DNA of 64,000 nt from Zizania palustris (taxonomy: Eukaryota > Streptophyta > Magnoliopsida > Poales > Poaceae): assembly GCA_019279435.1 (NCBI GenBank), contig JAAALK010000080.1, forward strand, positions 32,518,778 to 32,582,777, in the 5' to 3' direction. The first letter of the stretch is position 1; each line of letters begins with the position of its first letter. Below the pieces are notes generated by a model that saw only the letters and a list, made by a program, of their open reading frames with translations, had not been told where the DNA came from and did no database searches. Positions 1 through 10,148 of the stretch are shown one piece after another. The position numbers and the translations under genes are program-made.

Positions 1-108
1 CAACCATACAAAATTTCATAAATTGACATTTCAAATTTCATACAACCATACAAAATTTCATAAATTGACATTTCAAATTTCATACAACCATACAAAATTT
101 CATAAATT
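1..108. repeat. 42-bp AT-rich tandem repeat
   Basis: A 42-bp unit occurs at 1-42 and 43-84 with identical sequence, followed by a partial third copy to about 108. The array starts at the window edge, so it may continue to the left. No coding sequence is seen in it. Confidence 0.9.
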
Positions 109-109
109 G

Positions 110-285
110 AAATTTTTACACAGCTCACAGCTCTAAGCAGCTTGTTCACAGCTGTTTTAGCCAAACGACTTTCAGCTTTCTCACAACTAACTTCCCACAA
201 CAGCTTTTTTACAGCTCACAGCCTACAACAGCTTTTTTCCACAGCCACAGCTCAACCAAACACACTCAAAATTGGTTTGAGCAGA
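110..285. mobile_element. MITE-like fragment rich in CAGCTG/ACAGCTTTTT words
   Basis: This AT-rich stretch repeats the words cacagct and acagctttttt and ends with ccaaacacac, a common edge of small grass DNA transposons. A related sequence in the opposite orientation lies at 59868-60000. No terminal inverted repeat pair or target duplication was found, so this may be only half an element. Confidence 0.35.
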
Positions 286-837
286 TAATCTTCTCTAATT
301 TAGATGCAAGGTGACTTTTCCAGCTGGGTTGGATGATTTTGCAGCTATGGATATGCATCATGGACAATGAGCTAGGAGCAAAACAACCAAAAAATGTATA
401 GCAATAGTAATCACTTCTTGAAGATGGGTGAGATTTGTATCCGAATTATCTTGATAAAATCCTAATTATTCGAATTAGTATCCAATGCCAGCAATATTTT
501 TTATAGGTGCGCACGGAGTACAGCTAGTAGCTTTATTTACGATCTATTTCTGGTTGTTTCGGTCTTAGGTAACCGAAGATTTTTAGTAGCTAACTAATTT
601 GAATAGCTAAATAGTTTGATAATATAGCTTATAAGAATCTAACAAAACTAATATTTTTCATATTTTTTAGTTTCTAAATCCTACTTCATCTTGGGCTCTA
701 CAATTCTCACTGTAGCTGCTGGAAGGGGAAAGTAACGGGCTATAAAACCGAATACCGAACTTCACGAAAAATAAAGCAAGAACAAACTGAAAACCAAGCA
801 AACCGATACTTTGAATTTGTACCCAGCAACAATACAC
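286..837. other. intergenic, no feature seen
   Basis: AT-rich unique-looking DNA. No ORF with coding character, no terminal repeats and no recognisable RNA gene were seen. Confidence 0.5.
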
Positions 838-840
838 TAA

Positions 841-1198
841 GGCTATTTACAATAGGGGTTTCATGGGTGCTTCATAGTATTAATTACCATGCCACATCAG
901 ATTTTTTTGCTGACATGACATTAAATTAATGAGGGAAGAGAAGAAAGTAGTGTCATCACCATAACATGGTGCTAACTCATTTTCAAGACGGATTAAACGA
1001 AATAAAATACCCATTGAGAGCCAAATTGTTTCATCATAGAGAGGGTATTTCATGGGAGCTAGTTGCATTTAATTACACTGGTTAGCCTAGAAAATAGTGA
1101 AATGAAAATCTCCACTGAGAGAGGGTATTTCATTCGGTTGCAAAGCTGATGTGAACTTCTAGGAAACAGTTCTATGAAACCCACCACTGTGAATAGCC
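841..1198. mobile_element. Tourist-like (PIF/Harbinger) MITE, 358 bp
   Basis: The left end reads ggctatttacaatagggg and the right end, reverse complemented, reads ggctattcacagtggtgg, giving imperfect terminal inverted repeats of about 25 bp. The element is flanked on both sides by TAA (838-840 and 1199-1201), the 3-bp duplication typical of PIF/Harbinger transposition. It has no transposase, so it would depend on one supplied elsewhere. The interior repeats gagagggtatttcat twice. Confidence 0.8.
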
Positions 1199-1201
1199 TA
1201 A

Positions 1202-1321
1202 GGGTTGGTTTGGAAGATTAGAATCTCGGCCCATTTCCTAATAATGGGCTGAGATATTGAACTAAAATATCGACCCATCTCTAAGGAATGAGTTACGATT
1301 GTGGGCTCCCAAACAGGTCCA
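1202..1321. mobile_element. small MITE-like element
   Basis: About 120 bp bounded by gggttggtttgga on the left and tcccaaacaggtcc on the right, which are near inverted repeats. It abuts the Tourist-like element. No convincing target duplication was seen, so the call is tentative. Confidence 0.35.
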
Positions 1322-1600
1322 AACATGGGGGCTAAATTTTAGCTCGTGTCATATTAGATGTTTGGACATCAATTTAAAAAACTAAACGTGAATTAATTAT
1401 AAAAATAATTGTAGAATTGGATCTCGCGAGACAAATTTATTAAAACTAATTAATTTATAATTAGCAAATGTTTAATGTAGTATCACATTTTCAAATCATA
1501 ACATAATTAGATTTATTAGATTCATCCCACAAATAATCCACCGATTATTAATAAATTTTATAAATAATTTATATTTAATATTTCAAAATAGTATTTAAAG
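1322..1600. mobile_element. partial grass MITE (ctaaattttagc type)
   Basis: The stretch with ggctaaattttagc, tgtttggacatcaa and the segment around atctcgcgagac matches the layout of an abundant grass MITE family recalled from rice and sorghum. Only one half of the expected palindrome is recognisable, so this is probably a truncated copy. Confidence 0.45.
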
Positions 1601-2440
1601 ATCGATATGGAAACGCGTAATTAGCTGCTTCTCGCACGCTCCGGACCAGCAAGTTGGTCGCTGTTGCCTGCCGTGGATTACACGTGTTTACCGGTAAGGG
1701 TTGACACCGCAACGCAACAAATTGCTCTGCATCATGATAAGCACCCAGCTGCCAAAATCCATACATGCTTGCTCCACTCCGCTATATAATACGCACACAC
1801 GGACGTCAACGTCAACGTCAACGTCAACGTCGGCTGCAGCCGAGTGATCAAATCGAATTTGCTTAGAGCACACGCTCGCCTGACAGTGAGCAAACATATT
1901 AGATAGTAACTAATACCACTTTACAGTTTAAAATTCTTTTCAAAATATAGATACTTCTTACTCTACTTTCTCGTCTCAATCAACAGATCGTAGACATCTC
2001 TTATTTAATTTTCGACTATTTTTTTTATCTCGACCAATGACGTCAACCACCATTTTGTTTAATTTCGAAGTGTTTTTTAATCCCTTTGAAAAGAAATCTT
2101 AGACGGCTGTATTTTAAAACCAAGGAAGTGAAAAAATAGGGGTAAGATTAAAATAGTCGGATCGAGCACTCAGAATAATTCAGCATCTTACATACAGAAT
2201 GCCATGTTTAATGTGTGTAAGCTCGGTAAAGATAGATAAAATTGACTTTACTGTATTGTTTAAGAGCACAAATCAACAGATTAAATATCAAAAAGTATTT
2301 TAAAATATTGATGAATAAAAGTTTTGAACATGCTGTATTAGTAGCTTGGAAAGCATACTCACAATAATCCATCATTAGAATGGATTATCAAACAGTCTGG
2401 TTATACATACTTCTAAAAATAATATTATATTTGTCTAACG
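1601..2440. other. intergenic, mostly AT-rich
   Basis: No gene was recognised. Apart from the TATA-like box and ACGTCA array at 1781-1832, the DNA is AT-rich with no repeat structure that could be supported. Confidence 0.5.
1781..1832 (+). promoter_or_regulatory. TATA-like box followed by ACGTCA hexamer array
   Basis: A gctatataat box (1781-1790) precedes a run of ACGTCA hexamers (about 1803-1832). ACGT/TGACG cores are known binding words of plant bZIP factors of the TGA type. The hexamers lie downstream of the box and no gene follows, so this may be a simple repeat without function. Confidence 0.25.
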
Positions 2441-3836
2441 CAGTTGTTAGCTTTGGGCGGTTCGGACGAAACCCTAACGATCGGCTATCACCGGCACTCT
2501 TTCCCCTTCCCCCTCGTTGTCGCCGGAGCAGCCCGCTGGACCTCCGAGCGACTACGGTGAAGACGGTGTCGGGGTAAATCACATGTCCTCTCCTCAGTGT
2601 GCACTAGATCCGCTTATTTTCTCCCCATACGTTCAGGTCTGGCAACGAAGGGTGGCTAGGCGGCGACTCATTGGCGGGAAGTGGTCCGGCGGTGTGTAGT
2701 GTCCGCGTGACTGCATACGTGGCTGCCACACCGTCGCGTGCATAGAAGCCGCAAGGTGGTTTGCAGCACGCTACCATTGTGATGTGCCATTAGTGTCCTC
2801 CTGTGTCATTAGTTTCATCTTTTTTGGGCTAGCCTCCGCTTGCGTGCTCGGCTCCTGATTCCTTCTCGCCTTGGGTCTCTGCAGCGTCGAGATGTTGCTC
2901 TAGTGACCTCTTTCCTTCCCGGCGGTCTCTCCCTCCTTGGCAACCTCTTTCCAAGCTCTCCTGCTCCTCTGATTACTTTTTCTCCCCGTATATCGAGTAG
3001 CGGTCGTGGGGCCATGTGTGGTGGTGTGGCGTCCTTGGGGTGGCTCATGTTGTTCTTCTTTCCCTGGCTGCCTCTCTTCAATGCTTGTGTTAGTGATGTA
3101 AGTTGCATGTGATGTGGTGTCGACCAAACAACAAATCCGGTGGTCCTCTTTCCCATTGCAGCCATCGCCCCTCCCCTCCCTCCTTGGTAGTAGTTGCTCT
3201 CCTCCTTTCTTTATCTAGGTGGTAGCTTAGGGCTCATAGGGGTGTTGTTTCTGCATGCTTGTGCACGCTGGTGGTGCTCTTGGTGTTGCTCTGGTGGTCG
3301 TGCCCTAGTGTGGGGCCTGTTGGCGCACACTATTATTTTCTTCGGTGTTGGGATTTCCAGTCTCTGCCTTCGTTGTGTCATCCTATTATGTCCGGCATTG
3401 ACTTTTTTGGCCTGCTTAGTAGTCTCCTTTTTCCTATCAAAGGGTCACCGATCTTGATGGCATCTCCTTAGGCACTCACTAAGTGCTTGCTTCAAGGTCA
3501 TTGCAGGAGATTCAATTTCTGGGTTGTTCTAGTCATGGAGTGGTGCGTGGGGCCTTAGTGGCAGGCACATCTGGTTGTGTTCTCCCTACCCGTAGTTAGC
3601 TTGGTCGACTTCATCTTAGTTGTGCAGTAAATGCTTTCTTCTAGCTTTTTCTCCTCCCTTTCCTTAGAGCTCCCCATATCATGTGGTTGCCTTCCTTGTT
3701 GGTCGCAGGGCGCTCCTAGGTTTTGGCGGGGTTCTGGCCTAGTAGAAGTTTTACTTGCCTATTGTTTCATCGGTGTGCTAGTAGTTGTGCTAGAGATGGG
3801 GTGTTGTCTTGGTTAGGCGATAGAGTTGCTTGGTTT

Positions 3837-5855
3837 TGTTGGACCGGAAACGGCGACCAGAGGGGGTGAATGGGAGCTTTTAAAAACTTGGGCTAAAAAC
3901 AGCCTTCGGTTTTAATTCTGTCTACTGCGGAACAGGCTTCGAACACCAACCTTCGAAGGTCTGGTTCGGAGGTATTTGACAGCTCCGAACACAGGCTTCG
4001 CAGGGAGTAAAAGTCCGAAGCCAAGTAGACTTCGCTCCACCCACAACCCCGAAAACAACTCTGCTAAGTCAGTGCAGGCTCCGCACACAGGGTGCTTCGA
4101 GCAGGCTTCGCACTTCACCCTTCGCAAGAGTGGACTACCCTCTGAAGACTTCGACCTAATACTTAGCAACAGCAACTGGTGCTGGGCTTCGTATAGCGAA
4201 GGTCTAAACGCACACTGAGTGGACTTCGCTAAAGGCTTCGACACGAGAAGCAAAACGGGCTTCGATCAGGGCTTCGCTAGTAAGCAGCGAGGTCTAGCCT
4301 CCTGTTACACAGAGCGAAAGCACACTGAAAAAAAACACACTTCGCTCAAAAACACCCTTCGCCTAGACAGGCTTCGGTGCACTACAACTAGCGAGGTATG
4401 CAAACAAGCTCAAGCAGAATAAATGCACAGAAGCAGGGCTTCGCCGCTTGAACAAGGAACACAGTAAAAGAACTCACTGGATGAATTGAAAGAGTGGAGG
4501 CTAGTACAAGAGCTCAACAGCAAATGCTCAAAGTGTTCAATGTTACCTACCTAGCCCCCATATTTATAGCCACTATTCACCCCAAGTGAATTGACTACTT
4601 TACCCCTAGGGTTTACATTGGTTTTGTCTCTACAGAACAGAGGGGTACAAAAGGTAGTCAACTTTATTCTGGAGGCTTCTCTGTCAGCTTTGCAGAGGGG
4701 ACAGCGTCAGCCTTTTGCAGAGCAGACAATGTCAGCCTTTGCAGTCTTTGACCTTTCTGAAGCCCCCCTTCGCACGCGAGGGGTGCGGTAGCTTCAGCGA
4801 GAAGCTTTGAGCCTGATGGCCTTCGCTTCACCGAAGTTAGCCTCCGATACAGTGACGGTTTTGAGCCGAAGCCGTCAAAGCCCTTGGGCCTTCACACCTA
4901 CCACCTCCGGAGTGGACCACCACGGCTTCGCAGCTACTCCCAGCTCGAACTCCGTCAGTCCGTGTACCGAAGCCATGCATGGCCGAAGTACCACAAGTCC
5001 ACATCGCTCCGGAGCTAGCCTCGCTCTAAAGCCTGCTTCACTCCGAAGCCCCACCTTCAGAGTACCACCCTTCGAAGTCCCTCCTTCGTCCAAGACCTCC
5101 GCATGAAGCATTCCATGAGCACTTCGTCGCAATGCCTCTCCCCGAGCACACTCCTCGACGAGCCTCACCCGGACCATGCCTTCGATGCACCTCGACTTCT
5201 GAGACTTTCGTCGGGTACCTTCGAGTGTCTCCCTCCGGAGCACACATCGAACGCCTTGCCTCCGCAGAGGACTTGATCCACCATGCTCCGAAGTCACTCC
5301 TTCCGGAGTACCCTTCGAAGTGCCTCACCTCCGAGGACTTTGTCTCGGAGTACCTTCACCCGGAGCCACGCTCCGCACTTACTGTCTTCTCCTGGTGCAC
5401 CTCGACCCGAGGTCCAACCTAGACACCTTCGCAGCCACCGTGACGGAGCTCCCCGTTCCCCTGGCATCAAGCCTCCCACTTGACCCAGGTTCACCTGTTA
5501 CGAACCGTCCGTTGCCTCCGAAGCCCCCTGCGCACCACAGACAAACAGACAAGAGTGTCCAGTACTCCGGAGACCTTTCCGGGTTAGCAGCCTTCGGTAC
5601 ACACTCTGGTGTAGCGCCCAAAGTACCGAGACCTTCGGTACAGACCCAGTCATCGTGTACTGTCGGACCCCTCCGACAGGCACACTCCGCTGCAACAGCT
5701 GCAACAACCAAACCACCGAACCCTTCGGTGAAACAGCCTCCGAACCCCTTCGGAGGTCCAACCTCCGAACCCCTTCGGAGGAACCCCTTCGAACCAGAGG
5801 TTAAAAGCCTGTCAATCACTCATCACAAACACCGAAACCAACCCTTGGTTTCTCA
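3837..5855 (-). repeat. 3' LTR of the Sirevirus (2019 bp)
   Basis: The plus-strand text starts tgttggaccgg and ends ggtttctca, giving TG...CA termini. It matches 12672-14687 throughout with scattered, mostly transition, differences and a few indels. It is rich in CpG and in cttcgaag/ctccggag-type palindromes. The minus-strand TATA box TATAAATA sits at 4561-4568. Confidence 0.95.
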
Positions 5856-6990
5856 ATCTCCCCCTTGATGAGTGCATTGACAACCAAAGTCAAGATCAAG
5901 AAAAATTAAAAGACTTTCAGCACACAAGTGACCATAAAAACTCAGAACCGAGCCAAATCATGTCACTTGACAAAAGAATTTTTCTCCCCCTTTTCAAAAG
6001 AGTAAAAGCCCCTTCGGCAAATCTCCCCTTTTTCAAGATAACAACTCCCCCTGAGTAGTGTACCCCCTTGCAACAGAGAACTCAAAAATTTCTCCCCCTT
6101 TGGCAATGCAAGCATCAAAGAGCATGTAAAAGATGCATTGCTTGGAATTGAGCAGAATTGCAAAGACATATAAAGCAAAAATATGCCAATAGTAATACCA
6201 ATGATCATGGGCTCAGCTCAATTTAACATTCTCTAAAAACATGATGATAGCATGTGATTTTATCATTTTGAAATAAAAGCATCACCACTCAATCAAGATA
6301 ACGGGACAAGGAACAACAAGGACTGCGCAAAGCTAGTCAATTTCTACTCTAGACAGACAAGTCCAGTTTAACATGGAGCAGTAAAAACAAACTTGATGAT
6401 CAATAAATTTTGTTGTTCTTTTTCATAATGCCAAGGGTTATTTGTTTGTCCACCTTATACTGTCCAATCAAGCCAAGCCTAGGCATGAAAGCCATCGAAA
6501 GCTTAAGGCGGTGATTTTGGCATACACTACACTTCCCAGTTCAGACCAATGTGCAATGGTAAGCAGTCTAGAATAGAGTAGTGCGACAAACAAACCCACC
6601 TGAATCTTTTCACTTAAAGCATGCAAATCATGGAGTTTTTGATTTTAACTAAGTGAACCAATCTTTAGCACTTGATGAACATCCATGAGTAAGTAGAACA
6701 ATTTTTCAAGTTGCAATTTTTAGCATCCAAGGAAAAATGTCTTGCTATCAAGTAGATAAAAGATAGCTAAAACAGTCCTGCCTATACATGCCAGATACAA
6801 GATTTGAGCAGTGAGCATGATTTGAGTTTGGAAAGAAGACATCATGCACATTAATGTTTCAGATCAATTAAAAGGAGCTGAGCAGTCATGATTTCATGAA
6901 TTAAAATAAGGCATATAAGTGCAACAGATGTAAATGCAATTTCACACATGATGAGCAAATGCACGACAATTAAAAACAGCTCCCCCTCAC
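5856..6990 (-). other. 3' non-coding tail with multiple polypurine tracts
   Basis: On the minus strand AAGGGGGAGA directly precedes the 3' LTR (5856-5866). Further purine tracts occur at about 5980-5996, 6021-6034, 6042-6052, 6061-6068, 6089-6102 and 6979-6990. Polypurine tracts prime plus-strand DNA synthesis. Repeated tracts upstream of the 3' LTR are a reported Sirevirus hallmark. No envelope-like ORF is visible in the 1.1 kb. Confidence 0.75.
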
Positions 6991-9900
6991 AGAATGCCGT
7001 AACGGTGACAAACACCAAGTTCCCCACGCAAGTAGGCAAATCGAGAAGCATCGAGGGGTTTAGTGAAAATATCGGCAAGCTGGTGTTGGGTATCAACATA
7101 TTGAAGTTCAATATCACCCTTCTCATTGTGATCTCTAAGAAAATGATATCGCACATCAATGTGTTTGGTTCTGGAGTGCTGAACCGGGTTGTTTGCAATA
7201 CAAATAGCACTAGTGTTATCACAGAAAAGTGGAACACTCTTATAATCTAACCCGAAATCCCGCAAAGTGGAAGCCATCCACAAAATCTGAGAGCAACAGC
7301 TAGCTGCAGCAACATATTCGGCCTCAGCCGTCGATTGTGCAACACTAGACTGTTTGCGGGAAGACCAGCAAACCAGAGAAGTACCCAGAAAATGACAAGT
7401 ACCAAAGGAACTCTTCCTATCAATCCTACACCCAGCAAAATCCGCATCGGAATAACCTCGAAGACACAAAGAGGAAGACACTGAGTACCATATGCCAAAT
7501 TCAAGGGTATGTTTGAGATACCTGAGTATGCGTTTTACCGCTTGGCGGTGCGAAGCTCGTGGTGAAGCTTGAAAACGAGCGCACAGACACACAGCGAAGT
7601 GTATGTCTGGCCTCGTAGCAGTCAAGTAGAGGAGGGAGCCGATCATGCTTCAGAACTCCTTCTGATCTACGGCTTCTCCATCAGTATCCAATGCTACAGA
7701 TGTAGCCATTGGAGTGGCGAGGGGCTTCGCATCCGCCATGTCAAACTTCTTGAGCAGGTCCTTGGTGTACTTCGTCTGGTGGACGAAAGTACCTTGTTTG
7801 CTTTGCTTGATTTGCAACCCAAGGAAAAAGGTGAGTTCACCCATCATGGACATTTCAAATTCCCTGCTCATGGTATCTACAAACTCGGCAACCAAAGCAT
7901 GAGAAGAGCCACCAAAGATGATATCATCCACATAAATCTGTACTAGAAGGAAATCTTTGCCATGCTTGAGAGTAAACAAGGTTTTATCAACAGAGCCCAT
8001 CAAATACCCTCGCTCAAGCAGAAAAGACTTAAGTCTATCATACCATGCCCGAGGGGCCTGCTTGAGTCCATAAAGAGCCTTATGAAGTTTAAGAACTTTA
8101 TGTGGGTACTTGGGGTTTTCAAAACCAGGGGGTTGTTTTACATAAACATCTTCACCTATGAAGCCATTAAGAAAAGCACTTTTCACATCCATTTGATAGA
8201 GTTTGAATCCCCGGGATGTCGCAAAGGCAAGCAAAATCCTAATGGCCTCAAGGCGAGCAGCAGGTGCAAAAGTTTCAGTAAAATCAATCCTTTCTAGTTG
8301 AGAATAACCCTGAGCCACAAGTCTGGCCTTGTTTCTAACTATTGTCCCATCCTCCCCTTGTTTGTTTTTGAAAATCCATTTTGTTCCAATGAAATGAACA
8401 TTTGGTGGAGGATCAACTAAAGTCCAGACTTGGTTTCTCTCGAAATTTTCAAGTTCCTCATGCATGGCATTGATCCAACTAGAATCAGAAAGTGCATGAC
8501 TAACATCTAAGGGCTCGAAAGTAGCAAAAAAAGCAGAATTAGTGAAGTGAGCATGAGAACGTGTTACCCTTTGATCAAGCTCACCAATGATCTGCTCTGG
8601 AGGGTGCATCCTTTGAACGTGATGTGGAGCCTCGCGGCGGGATGCAGTCTCCCCCTCAACTTGTGCGTTGGAGTGGTCCAAGATGACCGATGTCGAGGTA
8701 GTTGCTTCGGGACATCGTGCCGAAGTGGTTGAAGCGGGGTCAGCTTCGGGGGTTGATGTCGAGGGTAGTAGGGGTTCATCCTCGAACTCTCCGGGATCTT
8801 CTTCTTCGAAGATGGTCTGTTCCATGTCATGTTCATTTGCCTGTTCAAGAGCAGAACTAACAGAGGGGGTTGATTCATCAAAAGTCACATCACATGACTC
8901 GATGACAGTGTTAGTCTCCAAGTTATATACACGATAAGAATGACCATGAGTAGTATAACCCAAAAAGATCACGTCAGAAGATCGCGACTCAAATTTATCC
9001 AGATTACCACGTTTTAGGATGAAGCAGTGACAGCCAAAAACTCGAAGATGAGTAACCTTGGGCTGTCTCCCAAAACGCAGCTCATAAGATGTCAAATTCA
9101 AAATTGAGCGCAAGAAGATTCGGTTTGAGATGTAACATGTAGTGTTCATGGCCTCAGCCCAGAATTTTCCAGGAGTCCTATGCTCATCAAGCATCGTCCT
9201 AGCCATCTCAACCAAAGTGCGGTTCTTCCTCTCAACGACACCGTTTTGTTGAGGAACCCGCGGAGCAGAGAATTGATGTTCTATGCCATGCTCCATGCAA
9301 AAGTCAACAAAGAGACTGTTTTTAAACTCAGTGCCATTATCACTTCGAATGAATTTCAATGCACCAGGGAGTTCAGTGAAAAGTCTCAAAACCAAGCTCC
9401 GAAAGTGTGAAAACACTTCATCCTTGCTGGCAAGAAAGAAGACCCAAGAGTAACGAGAGAAATCATCGACAATCACTAAAACATACCACTTGCCGCCTAA
9501 AGAACTAACCCGAGAAGGACCTACAGTGTCCATGTGGAGAAGTTCTCCGGGTTGTTCAGTCATCACTGTGGTGACTGACGAATGCGAAGCAGCAATCATT
9601 TTTCCATGTCGACAAGGAGCACAAACTAAATTCTTCTCAAACTTGAGCTTGGGCAATCCTCGGATCAGACCTACGGCGCTTAGACGAGCGAGCAACTCAA
9701 AGCTCATATGCCCTAGTCTCCTATGCCACTTCCAAAGCTCAGAAGTAGAATGTGCAACAAGACAATGAGAAGAACCAGATGACTCTGAAAAATCAGCTCC
9801 AAAAACTCTCCCAACTCTAAAGATCTTACACACCACAACGCCATCAGAATTGAGCACTTGCGAAGTATCGCGATGGAATCGCACTTCGAAGCCCTCATCA

Positions 9901-10133
9901 AGCAACTGAGATACCGAAAGCAAATTGTATCCCAGGTTTTCAACCAAAGCAACATCTTTGAGAGTGAATTTCGAGTTAATTCTTACCACACCTTTACCTT
10001 TCACTCTACTCCTTTGATTGTTTCCGAAGGTGATATGTTCCCTTTGCTTGGTTGTGGTGAGGCTGGAGAACCATGCTGCATCTCCGGTCATGTGGCGCGA
10101 ACAACCGGAGTCCATGATCCACGTGCCCTCCAA
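6987..10133 (-). pseudogene. pol: Sirevirus pol (protease, integrase, RT, RNase H)
   Basis: Pol continues in frame after the gag TAG. The domains in order are: aspartic protease (MDSGCSRHMTGD at the start), the HHCC integrase zinc region (HRRLGHMSFELL ... CAPCRHGK), the DDE integrase core (HMDTVGPS, RSDNGTEF, QQNGVVERKNRTL), reverse transcriptase (YQMDVKSAFLNG, YGLKQAPRAWYDRL, catalytic YVDDIIFG), and RNase H (YSDADFAGC, STAEAEYVA). The only break is a TGA at 7650-7652, in the same frame as both flanking parts, where related elements have an Arg codon. A CGA-to-TGA change would explain it. The C-terminal end is at 6987. The start is not a real initiation codon, because pol is expressed as a gag-pol fusion in this family. 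Confidence 0.93.
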
Positions 10134-10148
10134 GCCTCGATCTGTCGC

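Noticed and set aside
2815..3165. 116-codon ORF in the LINE-like element
   Set aside because: Frames of similar length exist on both strands of this GC-rich part and none shows RT or gag motifs.
4875..5868. Several overlapping ORFs of 90-180 codons on both strands within the Sirevirus LTRs (also 13504-14651, 30847-31965, 17089-17581)
   Set aside because: They lie entirely in LTR sequence, occur on both strands because the LTR is GC-rich and palindromic, and read as low-complexity Ser/Pro/Arg protein. They are not genes.
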